From the NCBI GenBank assembly GCA_949592205.1, contig CATIUR010000014.1, positions 1,736,001 to 1,800,000 of the forward strand: 64,000 nucleotides of DNA, written 5' to 3'. Each line of letters opens with the position of its first letter. Positions within the stretch are counted from its first letter, which is position 1. Below are positions 23,905-35,912 of this stretch, one piece after another. A program made the position numbers and the translations under genes. The stretch comes from Helichrysum umbraculigerum (lineage: Eukaryota > Streptophyta > Magnoliopsida > Asterales > Asteraceae). The notes below the pieces were generated by a model. The model worked only from the letters and a program-made list of their open reading frames with translations, did not search any database and was not told the DNA's origin.

Positions 23905-24321
23905 TATTTTGATATTGGGAATTCAAAAAACAGGAAAAGAAATTGAAGAGCTCCCATCCGAGGAGTTGGAAGCTAGAAAAACTTGAAAGATCTTCACGAA
24001 ACTTGAGATGTATTTATTTGACTTATATAATACGAGAAGCATTAGCCACCCATTCCCACACACGCGTAAGTCGTAACTATGAACTACCATCTTATCTTTT
24101 AAGAGTATAATGGAGTACTATAGTAGTATACCATTAATTTTTTCTTTTATACTCCTCTTCCTCTTTCTCATTATTATTACGGTGTTCAGATCTTTTAAAT
24201 CTTTTTTATTCAGTTTTGATCTAAAATATTTCTGTTTGTGTTATATAATACTTAATGTAAATTATATCAGTAATAATACATTTAAAACACAATTCATTCA
24301 TATATTTTGGATCAAGTATTA
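23905..24321 (-). promoter_or_regulatory. Duplicated kinase promoter (copy B)
   Basis: Second copy of 15250-15666, including the TATATAAG box (24022-24029 on the plus strand) and the TATTA target duplication (24317-24321). It points toward the family-2 gag-pol, whose first ATG lies about 170 bp beyond the kinase ATG. It could therefore drive transcription of that LTR-less element; this is inference. Confidence 0.7.
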
Positions 24322-25948
24322 TGTGACAATCCTCCAATTAGGGTATTTATTTAACCTAATCTCATGCATTACCTAGAGTAATTCCTTGATTAGTGGATTC
24401 AAAATAAATTATGTGTTAAGTTTTGTGAAACCTACTATGTGTTATGTGATATATTTGATTGTAGTTATATGCGTATATATATACAATTACGTACGAAATA
24501 AATATATCAAACTCTATGAATTGAACACAATAATATTGGTGATACAAAATAATTAATAATTCGAAAATTATTAATTACAACTATTATATAATTATATTAT
24601 TGGGATAATATAATAATGTATACGTTAAATAATAAACGTATTAATATAAAGTTCCGAAATGAACTTCAAAAATACTTTTGAATAATTTTTAGTTTGAAAT
24701 TATTATATAAAAGTATTATAACGAAAAGAAAACGAAACATTTAGACGATTTTTGTTACACGTAATACGAACAGAAACAATTTTAAAACGCGCTTAGAGGA
24801 TCCAAATAATAAAAGTATTATTTCGTAAGTTACTGTTTTAATGTATAGAACGTTACCTCAAAATATGATTTCTAAATTTAACTGAAATCTGGCACGCGTT
24901 TTAACTATACAGTACTTTTACCGTGATTAATTTTAATTATACTAGTAACAAAGTATTTCACCTTTCGATTTCCAAATTTCTAAATCTGAGATATAGAGAA
25001 ACATAACGCGAAATTTTATTATAACCGAAGTACCACAAATTATACCCGTACACGAAATTAACGGGCTAAAAACTACCAATAATACACTAAAACAAAATAT
25101 CTCGCGACAGATTGAAACACCCTCCATACTCCCGTTTGAAATCTTGGTCTCCAATAATTCATACTCACCTATAATTTTGATCTTCAAAATACACACACAC
25201 ACAAAACACTTCACTTTCTTCTTCTGGTTTTGAGTGCGTACTGGAGGAAGCAGAACAAGAGGCAGCAGCAGCAGGAAGAGCAACACCATAATCATCTTCA
25301 TCTTTCTTCACAAAAATCACCCACATCAAGCTAACAAAAATGGTGTCTTGATCATCATCATCATCTGTCGTACATCATCATCATCATAATCTTACCACTG
25401 TGAGTTTCAAAAACTATATATTTCATACTTATATTTTGTGTTTTCTTTAATTATATAAGTTATAATGTATGTAAATAAGTTATAACAAGATTATTATGGT
25501 TGATCACAAACTCATTAAGTGATTTACATTCTTGAATCAAAATGTTGAAAAACCACAGGACTTAGAAAACACAAAATGATTTATAAAGTGGTAACATATA
25601 CATGTAGAATAAAAGTGTAAATCTCATGGATAAAACTTGTACTATGTTAAACTAAAACATGTGTAGAAGTTACAACTCAAAACAATAGCAAAAACTTATG
25701 AAAAATCTAGACTGAAACGGAGCTACGAATTGAACCCAGAACAAGAACAACTACACCCGAACGGGTGAGGAACGACACCCGAACGGGTGAGGAACCAAAC
25801 CCGAACGGGTGAGGAATCAAACCCGTACGGGTGAGGCACCCCTACCCGAACGGGTGAGGCACCCCTACCCGAACGGGTATGTGATAATACCCGGACGGAT
25901 ATATGTTGACACCCGATCGGGTGATAGCAAAAAGATGATGATACCCGA

Positions 25949-27754
25949 TATAACAGGCACCTAATTTCACTTGACATTTTTTTTTTTTTTTTTAAAACCC
26001 GGAAGCGAAATCCCATTCATATTCACATGGATGACATTATGTCATCTATCAAAACATATTACAAGTTATAAGTATTAACTGCTAGTTTACAAACCATTAC
26101 TCTATTATAATTATTATATAACAAAACATAAGCAACTGTATCTAACAAAATCAGAGTAATCCTGGTCAAACAACTCCCAGTCACTCCTTGCCCCGTCCCA
26201 AAACATCACATAAACCTGCAAGGAGTAAACAGCGGGATTAGCACGAAGCTAAGTGAATAAACCTGTTACAACAGTTTGACTTAGCTATAACAATATCAAT
26301 TAACAACAATATCACTTTGACACAACATCACCAAGAGGATCGGTGGTCCTTGTAAAGCCCTCTGACCGCGGATGGCCCACCAAGCGACACTTACAATCAC
26401 TGCAGGCCAATACAGTGATTTTACCGATAACTGATTGCTACCTTTAATCAATCTGTGTTCCATTCTCAACACATGATTACAAATCTCACATTGACTAACC
26501 TGTAGCAATCAGTCCAACCATTGTTGACCCCCGAATCACCAGAATGCACATAGGCAACACATCACATTTATATATATATGTCTCAGCAATATAATCAACA
26601 ATCACTAATTATATCGTTGTAACCAATAAGTCACAACCAAACCACACTGAAGTTCCAAGTCTATTCACCTGTTAACTTCACTTCACTTACTCAGCTGACT
26701 AACTCACTGAGTCTTCGGTGTATCTGTAAACACCATAAAACAATCGAGTTAGTAACTAAATTCACTCCCCATTTTAATTAAGTAAACGCAATCACATAGT
26801 AGCAATAAACACGTTTCATATACTCAAATCATCTTTATTTATGCTATTGTATAGCCTATATACTACAATGAATAACAATGTACAAACAGGAGTAAAATCT
26901 GATCTGCAGTACCCAGTCGCGTCGCAATACAAAAGATCGCGTCGCTATTAACATTAAATCGCGTCGCAATACCAGTAAATCGCTTCGCGATTCTGATGAG
27001 ATCGCGTCGCAACCAATACAACATCGCGTCGCGATGGACCTCAGATCACGCCGCGATCTAAAGAGATCGCGCCGCGATCTTTATCGGCGCCCAGACTCCT
27101 GAACCTGCATAACCTGCTGCTGTTGCCCGAAAATTTCAAACAAAAAATCACCTTCCAGCTCTCATAACTCAGTTTCTAAGCTATAACTAACTTCACATAT
27201 GTACATACTATAGCATAAAGCAATTACAACATCATATATAACACTTAACTCATTTAACTATGAATTTCATCAAATTATTTATAAACATGAACTTGAATTC
27301 AAATTAAACTTACACTCACTAAGATGAAGATGATGAATTTAAAGGGAAGATCAGAATCAGCTTATAGATTCACTAGTTGAAATTCTTGTTTTAGATTTAA
27401 GTGTAGTTTAGGGTTTAGGTTGTTGATATGCAAGGGAGGTGAAGGAAACAACTTTCCTTTTAGGGAAAGGAAATAAATAGGTCGGCTTAATTTTTACACC
27501 GACTCCGTATTCCCTTAAAACTAGTCCCCTTTCAATCTATTGTCTGGAACCTAGAAACATTCGCGAGAAAACTATTTTATTTTACCATGAGCTACAACTA
27601 TTTAAAACGGTAAATAATTCACTAGTCACAATAAATCCTTAACCAAATTTCATATTTTATAAATCAAACATATAAAACACGATATTTAAATATAACAATG
27701 ATAACATCTAATTTTAAAAGAAATTACCAGATGTCCACAAAAGCGGGTGTTACA
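25949..27754 (-). mobile_element. Solo LTR of gypsy family 2, nested in LTR 1
   Basis: 1806 bp, bracketed by CCCGA (25944-25948 and 27755-27759), and matching the family-2 3' LTR at 17230-19039 end to end. It marks the spot where a whole family-2 element once sat and was removed by LTR-LTR recombination. The same insertion in the first duplicate still carries the interior. Confidence 0.95.
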
Positions 27755-29254
27755 CCCGAACGGATATGAGGACCTACCCGGACGGGTAACAAGAATCCAG
27801 CCCACCATCTTTTGTAGTTTTGTAGCCCTCTGAGTCACGGTCGTTTGGCCAGGTGGATCGTCTAAATCCGAGTTCGTATGAAGGAGATATGGCCAAAACG
27901 GTGCAGCCATGTCAAAACAGTTTCACGACGAACTTTTTATACACGACGAATGTTTTTACGAAAACAAACCAAATTATGTTTTTGAAATATAATTTCAATT
28001 CCGTCACCAATGGGCCGTACTTATTTACAAAACTAAAACAAAAACACAAATCGAATACTTTGGACATGATAAAACCAAACGAAACGTATAAATGGAACGA
28101 TTTAATTTATCTAGTACAAACTATATACGATAAACAAAAATGAGTTATATTCTGTAACAAACAAGGTTACGTTTTGAAACATAAACAACAACTAAGTTTA
28201 TTTCGCGACAATTACAAACGACTTATATATATACACGATATAACAAAGTTATTTTGATAACTATTATAATTATGTTTTGAATACATACTCGACAACAACG
28301 ACAACTACATCTATGTAAATATACATACACTCGACAATTATAATATATGTATATATGGACTTTAACAATGATGACAACTAATATATATATTAGAATATAT
28401 ATATTCAACTAATATGTATATAAATATACATACTTGAACTTAGCGAGTATATAAACGCAAACGTTACCAACAATTAAAATGTTACAAACATTTCAACTTA
28501 ACAAATAATCCACATACTTATACAAAGTATTATTATTTGCGTCTAGGTATTTGAGGGACGTGTTTGGATTGTTTACTAGCTATCTATTTTGCTGAAGACT
28601 TGCTACACGTGAGTTCACAACCCCTATCTTTTATTGTTTTAAATGCTTTTAAAACCAGGGGTGGAAAACATAGAACAATGTGATATAACATGCTATATGC
28701 TTTATGTATTGCGCTGCATGCTATTATGTGAAACTGAATAACATGATTTCTTTCACGCCATCAAACTTGAACTATTTCTATAAAATGTTTTCATATATTG
28801 AATTAACTTGAAGTAATTATATGAAACGTTTTCACAACATTTTGGGAATAAGACAGCAGATCTTGGTACAATCCTAGGTTTACGCGAGGTAGTTGTAGTG
28901 CACATAAGTCCCAGTGCTTGCAACCTATAACCATTAGCTAGGTGACTCTAGCCACTGAGTATACAGATAGTACTATCGATTTGACAACCCTCCCAGGATA
29001 TTACTCGTTGGTCATTCCAACCCCATCGACGATAGTCGTAACGAGGAGTGTATACTTACCGTGTTACTGAGGCAACAACAAAACAACTAGTCGTGGTTTG
29101 GTTATAGTACTAGTGTCGTTACTTTAACTCTAAAGGTTTAGCTCACCTTGGAGGGATTATAGTCTAATATTCCCACACAACTAAACAACAACTTGGTTTG
29201 GGAAGGGTATTCCCTGTGATGACTAATAGGACAGGTGTTCCTTTGAGAGACTAT

Positions 29255-29625
29255 TTTTAGGAAACGTTTACCTTAAATGGTTAAACTTGGTTTCCCACAA
29301 AACAACTACCTATAGGAAATGTTTACTTAAATGATAAACTTGTGTTTCCTGAAATAACTATTTTGGAATGTTTACCTTATTGTTAAACTTGAGTTCATGT
29401 TAACTATCTGTTGGAAAATGTTTGCTTGACTGCTAAACCTGATTTTCCTTAACTATTGAAATGGATATGTTTACTTATTTGATAAACCTGTATATCCTGC
29501 GACTATTTATTAGGAAATATTTATGATTAAACTTGTGTTTCCTACACAGTTATTATTGTAGTGAGAATGACATTCTTACTAATTATAGGAAATGTTTTCT
29601 TTAATTAGAATACTTGTGTTTCCTA
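29255..29625. repeat. Degenerate palindrome array in LTR 1
   Basis: Six to seven successive imperfect dyads of the pattern GGAAATGTTTA...TAAACTTGTGTTTCC, each 35-45 bp and spaced 50-70 bp. The inner pairs GTTTA/TAAAC and outer pairs GGAAA/TTTCC are kept while the centres vary. The 3' LTR has the same array at 39015-39390. Confidence 0.75.
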
Positions 29626-30153
29626 CTTTACGTATAAATATTATGTTTGTGTACATGAATAATTTATACAAAACTTGATTTACTATATTCACACTAAACC
29701 TGTGAATTCACTCAACATTCAATGTTGACAGTTTACTATGTTTTTCAGGGAATTAGGACTCAGGTACATCTGCATGCATAAAGGACGTAGGCTACCCGAC
29801 TATTTATGATGCCACTTTTGGAACACTTGGATTTCCTTTGTATTATCAATTCCATTGGTTATACTTATGAAATCCCTCTTTTATAAACTTGTATTTTCAA
29901 ATACTTATGTTGTCTCTGACAACCCTACTTATGTACGACTTAATAAGTCGTATCTTTTGTAATAACTTTAAACTTATGGCATCTTAAATATTTATATGTT
30001 CTGTTTGATCATATGCTCTGATACAGTGAATGCACTATCGAATCTGTCCGCCCCCGATGCTTAAATATTATTAAAATGCTTCCGCTAATCAACTAAAAGC
30101 TTCCGCTAAACTGTTAATAAACACGATTATCGATTTGGGGGTGTGGCAGAACT

Positions 30154-30165
30154 TGGTATCAGAGC
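30154..30165 (+). other. Primer-binding site, family 1
   Basis: TGGTATCAGAGC, complementary to the 3' end of initiator tRNA-Met, 5 nt after the 5' LTR end at 30148. This is where reverse transcription would start. Confidence 0.92.
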
Positions 30166-30300
30166 CATTGGTTATAGAGAACTAGAAGTCTTTAAGTGAC
30201 TGAAAACTTTAGAGACCTAGACTATAGCCTTGGCTAACACATTTCTGCATTCATACTATTGCATACGTCTGACACGTCACACACGATTCTTTGACTAGGC

Positions 30301-31107
30301 ATGTCGAGACACGCACCTATTCACATCAGTGATTCGGATACTGAGGAGGAGCCCATGGAGGGGTCATACGATGGGATACCTACAGCAGTTTCTGAGGAGG
30401 TTTACCCGCCTACACTCCCTAGAGATACTTCAGATGGTTCGATAGCCACTCCACCATTGCCATCCACTGATCCTGCTACCCATATGTTAGGATCTATTTC
30501 TATGTCTAGACGCCACCTTATTGGAGAGCCTGATTATAGGCCTACACCTAGGAGGACACCGCTGTCGTGTGTCAGAGATTTTCCCATAGGACCCTCATCA
30601 TCTCGCGGCAAGGAGCCGATGGTTGAGGAGCGAGAGATCCGCTGTGATCAGCAGACACCGAGAGCTAGAGTTCCGCATCTGGACTGGATGCCACGCATTT
30701 TACGCCACTGGAGGACCATTGAGAGGATTCCTTCCACCTATGAGACTGGGGAGTCATCTCACACACCGACATCTCTACATTTGACCGAGGAGCCTCTGGA
30801 ACTCACGGTCCCTACTGTGGTCGCCGTTATTCATACATTGCTGGGATTTCTTTTTGGTACGCAGTCTGCCATCCGAGTGATGCGCAGTGACGCTTCTCGT
30901 CTTGACGATGATGTGCTGGCGATATATGGACGCCTTGCGACTTCTGAGTTGCATATTGAGGTAGACAGGGAGTCTGCCGATGCTACTAGAGCACGTCTGA
31001 TCCGACTAGAGCATCGTTTGGAGACTGTAGGTACCACAGTTGGATTCTGTGTGTTGATGGCAGCTGTTAGGATGTTTGTGGGATGGAGTCTACCGTATTT
31101 CTTTTAG
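30301..31107 (+). CDS. Extra ORF upstream of gag, family 1 (copy 2)
   Basis: 268 codons, 339 bp upstream of gag and in the same orientation. Same organisation as 11749-12555: acidic serine-rich N-terminus, proline- and arginine-rich middle, probable coiled coil around residues 195-240, hydrophobic C-terminal tail. About five residues differ from the other copy (e.g. R to H in AVIHTLLGF, H to L, R to H, I to V, A to T), none breaking the frame. In this same element gag-pol carries a frameshifting deletion and three stops, so the ORF has stayed open while its neighbour decayed; the short time since insertion makes that weak evidence of selection. I know no domain match. Confidence 0.7.
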   Translation: MSRHAPIHISDSDTEEEPMEGSYDGIPTAVSEEVYPPTLPRDTSDGSIATPPLPSTDPATHMLGSISMSRRHLIGEPDYRPTPRRTPLSCVRDFPIGPSSSRGKEPMVEEREIRCDQQTPRARVPHLDWMPRILRHWRTIERIPSTYETGESSHTPTSLHLTEEPLELTVPTVVAVIHTLLGFLFGTQSAIRVMRSDASRLDDDVLAIYGRLATSELHIEVDRESADATRARLIRLEHRLETVGTTVGFCVLMAAVRMFVGWSLPYFF

Positions 31108-31445
31108 ACCGTATGTATGATGTATTAGGACTATAGTTATGATGTATTTGGGTTGACTTTTGACTAGATGGATGTATAGGTTAAATCCGTCACATTTTGT
31201 AGATCATGTTTGATCCGATGGGTATATTTTGTAGTAAATCCCATCTTTGTATAAAACTTATGTAACAACAATTAACCCATGATTATGATATATAACTTAT
31301 GTTTGGTTTACATCGCTGTGTACCTTATGAATGATATCAATTAGTGATTGACTTCGTACTATATTTATATTTATCACTTACTTTATGAGTGATGACTTGA
31401 ATAGATATCTTACGAGTGTTTCTTGTGTGTGATTAGGACTGAATC

Positions 31446-34400
31446 ATGCCGCCTAAACGTAGAATTACCAGGAACAGCCAACGAAACACCACACCACCTT
31501 CTACCGTTGAGGAGACTACTGAACAAATGGTCAACCGAAGGATTTCTGAAGCCCTTGCTCAGTATGACACTGACCGAAATCGTAGCGGTAGTAGAGATAC
31601 CGACCCGATTGTATCTGGCAGTAACCCTGAGAGCACTCAAAAGGGATGGTAATGTATGCTACATGCACGTTTAGTGATAAGGCTTTGACCTGGTGGAACG
31701 CCCAAAGGCAAGCAATGGGACGTCCAGCCGCTCATTCACTGTCTTGGGAAACTTTGAAAACTATGGTCATGGAAGAGTTTTATCCCCGCAGTGAACTGCA
31801 GAAGATTGAGTCTGAGCTCTGGAACATTGCTATGGTTGGTGCTGATATCACATGATATACCACCAGATTTCAAGAACTGGCACGTCTTGTACCTCACATG
31901 GTCACTCCTGAGTACAAGCGCACTGAAAGGTATATCTGGGGTTTAGTGCCACAAATTCGAAGTTTGGTAACATCATCAAATCCTGCTACTTTTAAGATTG
32001 CTGTGGAACTAGCACAGCGTTTGACTGATGAAGCAGTAAGAATGGGGAATCTTACTAAGAAAGCTGCTACTGGAAAGGTTGAATCCAGCAATGCTGATGC
32101 TGGGAAAGGAAAACGCAAGTGGAATGACCGTCAGGGTCACAAGAATGAGAAGCAGGCTAGTACCACGAAAGCCTACATTGCCACTACCGCTGAACAAAAG
32201 ACTTACATGGGGAGTAAGCCAAAGTGTGGCAAGTGTGAACGTCACCATGATGGTGACTGTACTTTCTGTGGGAATTGCAAACGCTGGGGGCATATGGCCC
32301 AATACTGTAGAGCGAACCCTACCAGCCAAGCAAATAAGGATCGACCAGCAAATGGATGTTTCGAATGTGGCGAACAAGGCCATTTCCGAAACAAGTGCCC
32401 TAAACTGAACCGTGGCAACCAAAATAATCCGAACCGCCCTGCGAACCCGAACAACAACAACAATCGTGGAAACGCCAACATCCAGCCAGCTAGGGGTCGT
32501 GCATTTGTCGTTGGAGCGCAAGAGGCACGCCAGGACCCCAACACTGTCACTGGTACGTTTCTAGTTAACGATCATTATGCCTCCGTATTATTTGATTCTG
32601 GCGCCGATTTGAGTTTTGTATCTAAGGATTTTAGACCACTATTAGAAGTAAGATCTTGTAAACTAGACAACAAGTACACCTTAGAACTAGCCGATGGTAG
32701 GTTGATTGAATCAGGAGAAATAGTACCAGGATGTACTCTAGCATTGGAGGGTCATCTTTTCAAAATAGACTTACTACCGGTTGAGTTGGGAAGTTTTGAC
32801 ATCGTAGTCGGTATGGACTGGTTGTCGAAAAATCGTGCAGAGATTGTTTGCTTTGATAAAATGGTACGTTTACCATTGTCAACTGGAGAAACTTTGGTGA
32901 TACAAGGAGATAAGAGGACGAGCACCGTCAAAACTATTAATTGCTTAAAAGCTTGTAAATATCTCCGCAAGGGATATCTAGCATTTTTGGCGCATGTTGT
33001 GGAAAAGAAACCTGTAGAGAAACGCTTAGACGATATACCTGTAGTGCGAGACTATCCGGGAGTGTTTCCTGATGATCTTCCAGGATTACCACCTCCGCGA
33101 CAAGTCGAGTTTCGCATCGATCTGGTGCCTGGAGCCACACCAATCGCTCGCTCACCTTATCGTCTAGCTCCATCAGAGATGCAAGAACTGTCTACACAAT
33201 TGCAGGAGCTTTTAGACTTAGGATTCATCCGACCGAGCTTTTCATCTTGGGGAGCTCCGGTTTTATTTGTCAAGAAGAAGGATGGATCCATGAGGATGTG
33301 CATTGACTACCGGGAATTGAATAAAGTAACTATCAAGAACCGATACCCGTTACCTCGCATTGACGATCTGTTTGATCAGCTACAAGGATCAAGTTACTAC
33401 TCGAAGATCGATCTGCGTTCTGGTTATCATCAACTGAAGGTTCGAGAAGAGGATGTACCGAAGACCGCGTTTAGGACTCGTTATGGTCATTATGAGTTCC
33501 TAGTCATGCCGTTTGGATTGACTAACGCGCCGGCAGTATTTATGGATCTCATGAACCGAGTGTGCAAACCTTACTTAGATAAGTTTGTCATTGTGTTCAT
33601 TGACGATATTTTGATTTATTCAAAGATGAAAGAGGATCACGAACGACATTTGAAACTTATCCTCCAACTACTTGAGAACGAGAAGCTGTATGCTAAGTTC
33701 TCCAAATGCGAATTTTGGATTAGAGAGGTTCATTTCCTAGGTCACGTGATCAACGACAAGGGAATTCATGTGGACCCATCCAAAATAGAGGCGATTAAGA
33801 ACTGGAAAGCACCGGAAACTCCCACAGAAATTCGACAATTTCTTGGTTTGGCTGGCTATTATCGACGATTTATAGAGAACTTTTCAAAGATAGCCCAGTC
33901 ACTCACCACCTTAACGCAGAAGGATAAGAAATTCGAATGGGGAGAGAAACAAGATAACGCCTTCCAACTGTTGAAACAAAAGTTAAGCACCGCACCGATT
34001 CTATCCTTACCTGAGGGAACCGAGAACTTCATTGTTTATTGTGACGCCTCACATCAAGGATTAGGTTGTGTTCTCATGCAAAACGACAAAGTTATTGCTT
34101 ATGCATCTCGTCAATTGAAGATTCACGAGAAGAACTATACAACTCATGACTTAGAGTTAGGAGCAGTCGTTTTTGCATTGAAGATTTGGAGACACTACTT
34201 ATATGGCACAAAGTGTACAATTTTCACTGACCACGAGAGTCTACAACACATATTCGACCAGAAAGAGCTCAACATGAGACAGAGACATTGGGTCGAATTG
34301 CTGAATGATTACGACTGTGAAATTAAGTACCATCCGGGCAAGGCTAATGTAGTAGCAGATGCCCTGAGTTGTAAAGAGAACGTTAAACCTCGCAGAGTTC

Positions 34401-35878
34401 GAGCTTTGGTATTGACAATCCACTCGAATCTCATTACTCAAATTTGCGACGCGCAACAATTAGCTTTCACCGCCGAGCGCATGAAAGACGAATCCCTGAA
34501 AGGAATGGAGAAACAGCTTGAAACAAAAGAGAATGGAGTTTTATACTTCATGAATAGGATTTGGGTACCGAGCGACGATGAACTACGTAAGCTGATTTTG
34601 GACGAAGCTCACAAGTCCAATTATTCTATTCATCCTGGCGCAGATAAAATGTACCAAGATGTGAAAGGATTCTATTGGTGGCCTAACATGAAGAGAGACA
34701 TCGCTACTTATGTCAGCAAATGTCTAACTTGTTCAAAGGTCAAGGTTGAGTAACCTTCAGGACTTTTGCAACAACCAGAGATGCCACAATGAAAATGGGA
34801 GCACATAACAATGGATTTCATCACGAAGCTACCAAAGACATCAACTGGTGTTGATTCAATATGGGTGATTGTCGATAGACTGACGAAATCAGCCCACTTC
34901 ATTGCTTTCAAAGAGACTGACAAACTTGAGAAACTGGCAAAGATCTATATCAAAGAAGTCGTTTCTCGGCACGGTGTGCCACTATCGATTATATCTGATA
35001 GAGATAGCAGATTCACATCTCGTTTCTGGCAAACGCTACAACAGGCTTTAGGTACTCGGCTCGATATGAGTACGGCCTATCATCCGCAAACAGATGGCCA
35101 GAGTGAACGAACGATTCAAACGCTCGAAGATTTGTTGCGAGCATGTGTGATTGACTTTGGAGGAAATTGGGATACTCATCTCCCCTTAGCTGAGTTCTCC
35201 TACAACAATAGTTATCACACCAGTATACAGATGGCACCGTTTGAGGCGTTGTATGGACGCAAGTGCCGATCCCCACTCTGTTGGGCAGAGTTGGGTGATA
35301 GACAACTATCCGGACCCGAACTTGTCCAAGAAACAACAGACAAAATATCTCAAGTACTTAACCGATTGAAAGCGGCAAGAGATAGACAAAAGAGTTACGC
35401 CGATAACCGCCGTAAACCTCTTGAGTTTCAAGTAGGAGACAAGGTTCTACTCAAAGTATCGCCTTGGAAAGGGATATCACGATTTGGCAAACGAGGAAAA
35501 TTGAACCCGCGATATGTTGGACCTTTTGAGATCCTTGCGAGGATTGGTCCTGTCGCTTACAAACTCAAACTACCACAAGAGCTTAGTAGCATTCACGACA
35601 CTTTTCATGTGTGTAATTTGAAGAAGTGTCTTTCCGACGAAACATTAATTATACCTCCTGACGAAGTCTTCATTAATTCAAAGCTTAACTTTGTGGAGGA
35701 ACCAATCGAAATAGCTGATACGAAAACACAGAAACTTCGAAACAAACGAATCAAACTTGTCAAAGTTCGATGGAATTCGAAGCATGGCCCAGAGTTTACT
35801 TGGGAACGTGAGGATGAGATAAGAAAGAAGTACCCTCACCTATTTGAACAAGCGATCAACACGAATAATACAAATTAA
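31446..35878 (+). pseudogene. Gypsy family 1 gag-pol, broken
   Basis: Complete polyprotein region: gag, zinc-knuckle cluster, protease (LFDSGADLSFVS), RT (FIDDILIYS), RNase H (FIVYCDASHQGLGCV), integrase finger and DD35E core (MDFITKLPK, SDRDSRFTS, YHPQTDGQSERT), and chromodomain (VKVRWNSKHGPEFTWERE). Defects seen: (1) about 130 bp missing after codon 68 (near 31646) relative to the minus-strand copy, with a short repeated ATG at the joint, shifting the frame; (2) TGA at 31853-31855 in place of a glycine codon; (3) TAA at 34751-34753 with a small loss next to it; (4) TGA at 34790-34792 where relatives have tryptophan. After the deletion the rest stays in a single frame. The product would be used only in the element's own life cycle; this copy is not autonomous. 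Confidence 0.95.
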
Positions 35879-35900
35879 ATCTCAGGACGAGATTTCGCTA

Positions 35901-35912
35901 ACAGGGGGAGAA
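35901..35912 (+). other. Polypurine tract, family 1
   Basis: ACAGGGGGAGAA immediately before the 3' LTR start TGTGACAATCC; plus-strand priming site for the element. Confidence 0.9.

Larger units (their letters stand above)
24322..30148 (+). repeat. Family 1 5' LTR (split by solo LTR 2)
   Basis: Starts TGTGACAATCC and ends GGGGGTGTGGCA (GTGTGACA in the 3' LTR). Without the insert at 25949-27754 and the 5-bp duplication it is about 4016 bp. The 3' LTR is 3998 bp, and lacks about one unit of the ACCCGAACGGGT array. The two LTRs show only scattered differences, so the insertion is fairly recent. Confidence 0.93.

Noticed and set aside
27853..28143. 96-codon frame in LTR 1, repeated at 37619-37909
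   Set aside because: Present in both LTR copies only because the LTRs are copies; low-complexity composition, no domain, and LTRs of this group are non-coding.
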